Source: Bacteroidales bacterium UBA5621 (lineage in GTDB: Bacteria; Bacteroidota; Bacteroidia; Bacteroidales; VadinHA17). Taken from it: a DNA stretch of 7,180 bases. The DNA lies in NCBI GenBank assembly GCA_002424525.1, contig DIKJ01000180.1, positions 17,230 to 24,409 of the forward strand, read 5' to 3'. The number at the start of each line of letters is the position of its first letter. Position 1 is the first letter of the stretch. Below the pieces are notes generated by a model, which was not told the origin of the DNA, searched no databases, and saw only the letters and a list, made by a program, of their open reading frames with translations. A program made the translations under genes and the position numbers. Below, piece by piece: positions 7,167 through 7,180 of the stretch.

Positions 7167-7180
7167 ATGTATTTGAAGAA
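7167..7180 (+). CDS. Possible start of a following gene, cut by the window edge
   Basis: An ATG three bases after the rhamnosidase stop opens a frame reading M-Y-L-K and then runs off the end. A basic and hydrophobic start so close to the previous stop would suit another secreted protein in the same operon, but only four full codons are visible and this could be chance. Confidence 0.15.

Overview
The window looks like a chromosomal piece of an anaerobic member of the Bacteroidota. The grounds are: a DUF4070-type B12-binding radical SAM protein, a Bacteroidota-style lipoprotein with a PQQ-like beta-propeller, a secreted GH78 alpha-L-rhamnosidase, weak or absent Shine-Dalgarno sequences, and one promoter that fits the Bacteroidota pattern TTG-N20-TATCTTTG. 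No RNA gene, transposase, integrase, CRISPR array or phage gene is visible. The taxonomic placement is inference from these traits.

Layout. Positions 1-552 (+) hold the C-terminal part of a radical SAM/B12 protein cut by the window edge. It converges, with a 6-base gap, on a broken Tat-type aldo/keto reductase gene (559-1118, -). That gene keeps its signal-peptide start and its C-terminal two-cluster ferredoxin domain but lacks nearly the whole catalytic barrel. After a 194-base spacer comes an intact PQQ-like beta-propeller lipoprotein (1313-2620, -), with a well-matched promoter at 2676-2706. Divergent from it is a flavoprotein of the fumarate reductase/AprA type (2772-3911, +) that has lost its start and N-terminal FAD-binding region. 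Two bases later comes an intact ferredoxin with two 4Fe-4S sites (3914-4195, +). A 196-base spacer with an imperfect palindrome leads to a complete 923-residue secreted GH78 alpha-L-rhamnosidase (4392-7163, +). The last 14 bases may begin a further gene.

How the genes may work together. The rhamnosidase would release L-rhamnose from plant or algal glycans outside the cytoplasm. The flavoprotein plus ferredoxin pair and the Fe-S aldo/keto reductase are redox enzymes of a kind often found near carbohydrate-use genes, but their substrates cannot be read from the sequence. The two broken redox genes flank the intact beta-propeller gene. Either this locus is decaying by deletion, or the contig was misjoined at one or both points; the sequence alone cannot separate these.

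I see no convincing new multi-gene system. The most useful observations are the two gene scars, the orphaned ferredoxin and the promoter.
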